DNA from: Typha latifolia
Taxonomy: Eukaryota; Streptophyta; Magnoliopsida; Poales; Typhaceae
Assembly (NCBI GenBank): GCA_019914945.1
Contig: CM034104.1
Coordinates: 9,226,046-9,290,045 of the forward strand
Length of the DNA: 64,000 nucleotides
Direction of reading: 5' to 3'
Shown: piece by piece, positions 60,853-64,000 of the stretch
Numbering within the stretch: the stretch's first letter is position 1
How the letters are laid out: the number at the start of each line of letters is the position of its first letter
Position numbers and translations under genes: made by a program
The notes under the pieces: generated by a model
What the model was told of the DNA's origin: nothing
Database searches by the model: none
The model's input: the letters and a program-made list of their open reading frames with translations, nothing else

Positions 60853-61193
60853 GAGGGGAGTGTTAGAAATTAATGCACTTCAGTTCTCATGTCAAAAGAA
60901 ACTTCACTAGCTTATTTATTAAGCGCATGAGAAACATAAGCGTATAAGAGCAACGTAATTGTTCCTTTATAAAAGAGAACCATGAGTTATTATCGAGTTA
61001 ATTTGGGCAGTGGAGTTACTTGTTAGAGAATCTATAAAAGCAAGATCTTTTGTTTTTGTAAATAAAGCCAAATAAAGCCAAATCATCTAAAGCAAAGTTT
61101 TATTAAAGGCTTCCCTTAAGTCTCTTGTTCATTTCTTTTCAATCCCTTCTACCGACCCACATATATGTAAGTCTTCCTATCCAAACATCAACA
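60853..61193 (+). mobile_element. Probable copia-type 3' LTR with preceding polypurine tract
   Basis: GAGGGGAG (60853-60860) sits directly before TGTTAGAAATTAATGC, the usual polypurine tract/LTR junction. The segment has a CTATAAAAGC box at about 61031, AATAAAGCCAAATAAAGCC signals near 61062-61080, and ends near AACATCAACA (61193). No 5' LTR or intact coding region is seen upstream, so the element is truncated. Confidence 0.45.
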
Positions 61194-62121
61194 AGACAGT
61201 GGCTCCACATTATTAAGCAGCAAGTACTGTGACAGTTTATGATTTAAACTATGCGGTAGTATTCTCCAGCATATGACATGGATGTATAGTAACTTGACCC
61301 CGTTAGAGAAAATATAGGCAATGAACTTACGGGTGCAAGGAATTTGCCTATCTTGTTAAGAACAACATAGTAAAAGCAATGCTGGAACAATTTGGTCTCA
61401 ATGGGTGAGAAGTTAAAGCAAGGAATTAAGCAATTAAAAATTGCTTAAGACACTTAACTTTAAACGATTTTAGAGGTGCTTGTATTTTAGATGCTTAAAT
61501 TTTAAGTCTTTAAAAAGCATTTTTATTTTACACCAATCTAGATCGCTGTTATGATGAACATTCTCTCCTACATTGAAAGAGAAACCTAAAACTATAAATA
61601 GTTTGTGTTAGGAGAAGGTGATGGTAAACTCAAGAGAAGAAAATTGTTCTCATCCTATCCTTAAACAAGATGAATTAGATAAAAAACTTTAAACTTTTCT
61701 TCCTATCCTTGCACAAGATAAGACTACATATATATAGTGGTTTACATGACTCTTAGATATACTATATGACTCTTAGTTATCATATATAACTCTTTGATTT
61801 CCATCATCTAGAGAATTCAAATATTACTATCATTTAAAGGTATAGGAAACACTAAGAGTCACCTCAAAACCAAAGCATTTTTCTTGAATTCTATACTAGC
61901 CAATTAATCTAATTGACTAGTTAAATTGACTAGCTTAATATTCTAATAGTTTAAACCCATTATAAAAATAAACAAATATTAAATAAATAAAAGTCACTAG
62001 TAGTATTGTCCAAATGTAAGAGGTACAATAATTCTCAACACATTGTCGGAAAGTACTTGTTAAAAATAAGACTATCTTTTCGTCCCTGCTCCATCCTTAG
62101 CTCTGGTATGGTTTGGCAAAG
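61194..62121. other. Intergenic DNA with no recognisable gene
   Basis: AT-rich, with AATTGCTTAA/TTAAGCAATT-type short inverted motifs near 61430 and a TATATATATAG run near 61730. No coding pattern was seen. Confidence 0.45.
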
Positions 62122-62720
62122 TGATGTGAACCGGGTCAGATCGGATCACATCAAGGGGAGATTAGACTCAATGGATTGAGTCTAGTTATCTTATTTGCTT
62201 ATTTGGTTTAGTTAGAATGTTAGGATTTTATTTAATTAGCTAAATCTAACTCTGCGCAGTTTCAGGAAAATATTCGAAGAATATTTTATAGACGTTCGAA
62301 GCTGAATAAGATCGCAAACCTCCAGATCTACAACTTTGATATTCACGACTTCTCGGAATCTATCTATTGCGAAACGAAGGATTAATCTATGAAAGATAAA
62401 GCAGGCTGATTTAGTTAGTTAGCTAGCTTTATCTTGTTGTTTGAATTTCAAATAAATCGGATAATCTACATGTGGATCCGATCCGCTATGGATTGAGTGG
62501 ACATGTATTGATAATTATATGGAATTGAATTGAGAGAAATCTGAGTTTAGCTAATTATTATTTTCGTCCTTATCTTTTTTACATTAGCCATTAGATTGTC
62601 TTTATCTTCATAGGAGTAGATCATAACCATAGATCTCCTTCAAGCATCCAAACCCTAGCCACCTCCTACCTCCAGCAGCCGACGGTCGTCCACCACCCTC
62701 CGACGACCGCCACAACGTCA
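62122..62720 (+). mobile_element. LTR-like head, family copy 2
   Basis: It begins TGATGTGAACCGGGTCAGAT followed by CGGATCACATCA, so TGATGTGA and TCACATCA form an 8-bp inverted repeat with a 16-bp spacer. It resembles 59279 onward. Downstream is a GC-richer Pro/Arg-type stretch (62640-62710). No internal retrotransposon genes lie beside it. Confidence 0.4.
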
Positions 62721-62975
62721 GAAATTACCGTTCTGCCCTTCCTGACCTATCTCCACTATTTTATTTTTATCTTTTTATCTCGACTCCGATTTAGATAATA
62801 CTAGAGCCATTAGAACCCTAACTCACGAGGCTACCTCCACCTAAATTTTCATAATTATCCTATGGATGGATCATTCTAGATCTTGTCCGTAACACAAAGG
62901 TGTTTCTCTCCCTTTAAAAATGGATTTTCTCCCCTGCCGCGACAAGGACTTTTCCCTCCTCTCTCCTGGTCAACT

Positions 62976-63181
62976 AGCTAGGGGAAGGGAGTAGCTTTCT
63001 CCTTCCCTTCTCCCTTCCTCTAACCCCCCTCTCTCTAAAGACTTACGAAGTGTCTTTTTCTCCCCTATTGACGCACATGTGAGCTAGGCGAGGGAAGTAG
63101 CCTCCTCCTTCCCTTCTCCTTTCCTCTTCTCTCTCTCTTTCTCTAAAGTCTTACAAAGTGTCTTTTTCTCCCCCACCGATG
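62976..63181. repeat. Diverged 106-bp direct repeat
   Basis: AGCTAGGGGAAGGGAGTAGC at 62976 recurs as AGCTAGGCGAGGGAAGTAGC at 63082. Each copy runs through a CTTCCCTTCTCC tract to AGTGTCTTTTTCTCCCC. Confidence 0.85.
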
Positions 63182-64000
63182 CTTATTCATCCACGCATTC
63201 CACCATTGTCTTACTACTGCCACACTACTCACCCCTTGGCATTGTCGTCCTCTACTACCATTGTTGGTATCCTAGTGCAGCCGCTCTCATCTTCTTACAC
63301 CCTCCAATTCACTTCCTTATCCCCTCATTCAGTTTGGTTCTCACTAGCACCATCAGAGCAACTTGCTCCTCTTTATGCCAACCCCTCACCCTGTGAGGAC
63401 TCCCATCTATGGCAGTCGGACCCCGCCTTAGCCATGCTGTAGTCGATCCCCTTTCTACGCTGACTATCGTCCCTATTGGTGGAATAGCTCCATTGTCACA
63501 TGTTCAATTTGGTACCTCTATTTTGGTCAAGCTAGGTTTTATTTAGTTTGGGTTTGCTATTTTTGTGAGATTTTTGTCAAAGATGTGTTTGTTGTGGGGT
63601 TTTCTATTTCAATGAGAGGTTATATCTATTCTGGAGTTGCTTTAGCCTAGCCTGCATCTCCCTCTCTCTGTTTTTAATTTTTTAGGATTTGTAGTTTTTG
63701 TTGAAGGTTTGCTCTTTTAGATCTACGTAGTGCCAACCATGCTATGTCTTCTCTCAAGCTTCTTGTTGCTTCTACTTGTGGTGTTGCCAATGTTGGCCAA
63801 GTAAGAGGCTTGCTCTAGAGCGGCTGTCATATTTTCTCTACTTCCTTAAAAGAATGCTTATGTTATTTTCTATACTTAATACTGTTCTTTCCAGTTGGTC
63901 TATCGGTATGTCAGCCAAGTGTAGGGCTTGTTTACCTGCTGATGCCCTATTTCCCATTTCTCAATGTGTCAAGTTGTAACAGATCACTAAGCTAAATGAT
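63182..64000. other. GC-richer right edge, no gene identified
   Basis: CT-rich and moderately GC-rich DNA with short open frames on the + strand (63158-63442 and 63776-63979). Neither contains a domain I know. It may be part of an element continuing beyond the window. Confidence 0.35.

Noticed and set aside
37486..64000. CRISPR arrays, operons or bacterial islands
   Set aside because: The regular repeats here are contiguous tandem units without unique spacers, and gene structure is eukaryotic throughout.

Overview
This is nuclear DNA of a flowering plant. The evidence is a split gene with 27 GT-AG exons and long AT-rich introns, a predicted plastid transit peptide, and dense plant transposable elements. 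The glutamate synthase residues resemble the grass enzyme as I remember it, so a monocot is likely, but that rests on recall, not a search.

Left part, about 1-37.5 kb, minus strand: one gene for plastid ferredoxin-dependent glutamate synthase (Fd-GOGAT, GLU1 type). I traced 27 exons that keep frame at every junction. They give 1354 residues: transit peptide, class II glutamine amidotransferase domain starting at Cys105, central domain, and FMN/3Fe-4S synthase domain. The window ends inside intron 27, so the C-terminal GXGXG domain lies beyond base 1. The introns carry mobile DNA. Most notable are two related non-autonomous hAT-type elements with 8-bp target duplications (27165-27998 in intron 4 and 32513-34277 in intron 1). 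They lie in opposite orientation and flank exons 2-4. Intron 1 also has a perfect 42-bp palindrome.

Middle part, 37.5-51 kb: the gene's upstream region, a decayed Mutator-like transposase (about 39.3-39.9 kb), and a 5.4-kb hAT element (40546-45967). That element has a broken minus-strand transposase and the same type of ends as the small intron copies. A 1.78-kb LTR-like insertion (40577-42360) with a perfect 5-bp duplication is nested in it. After that come featureless AT-rich DNA, a 52-bp tandem repeat and a GC-rich inverted-repeat element.

Right part, 51.4-64 kb: a Ty1/copia retrotransposon (51452-56927, duplication ATTAC) with a full 5' LTR containing a 53-bp CpG-rich tandem repeat. Its gag-pol frame is broken by stops and deletions, and only about 92 bp of 3' LTR remain. 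Beyond it are relics: a possible plant-mobile-domain fragment, a copia-type 3' LTR behind a purine tract, and two LTR-like heads of one family. No intact host gene is visible right of 37.5 kb.

GLU1 is the only gene that looks functional. It would reassimilate ammonium in plastids, including photorespiratory ammonium. Everything else looks like transposon and repeat history.
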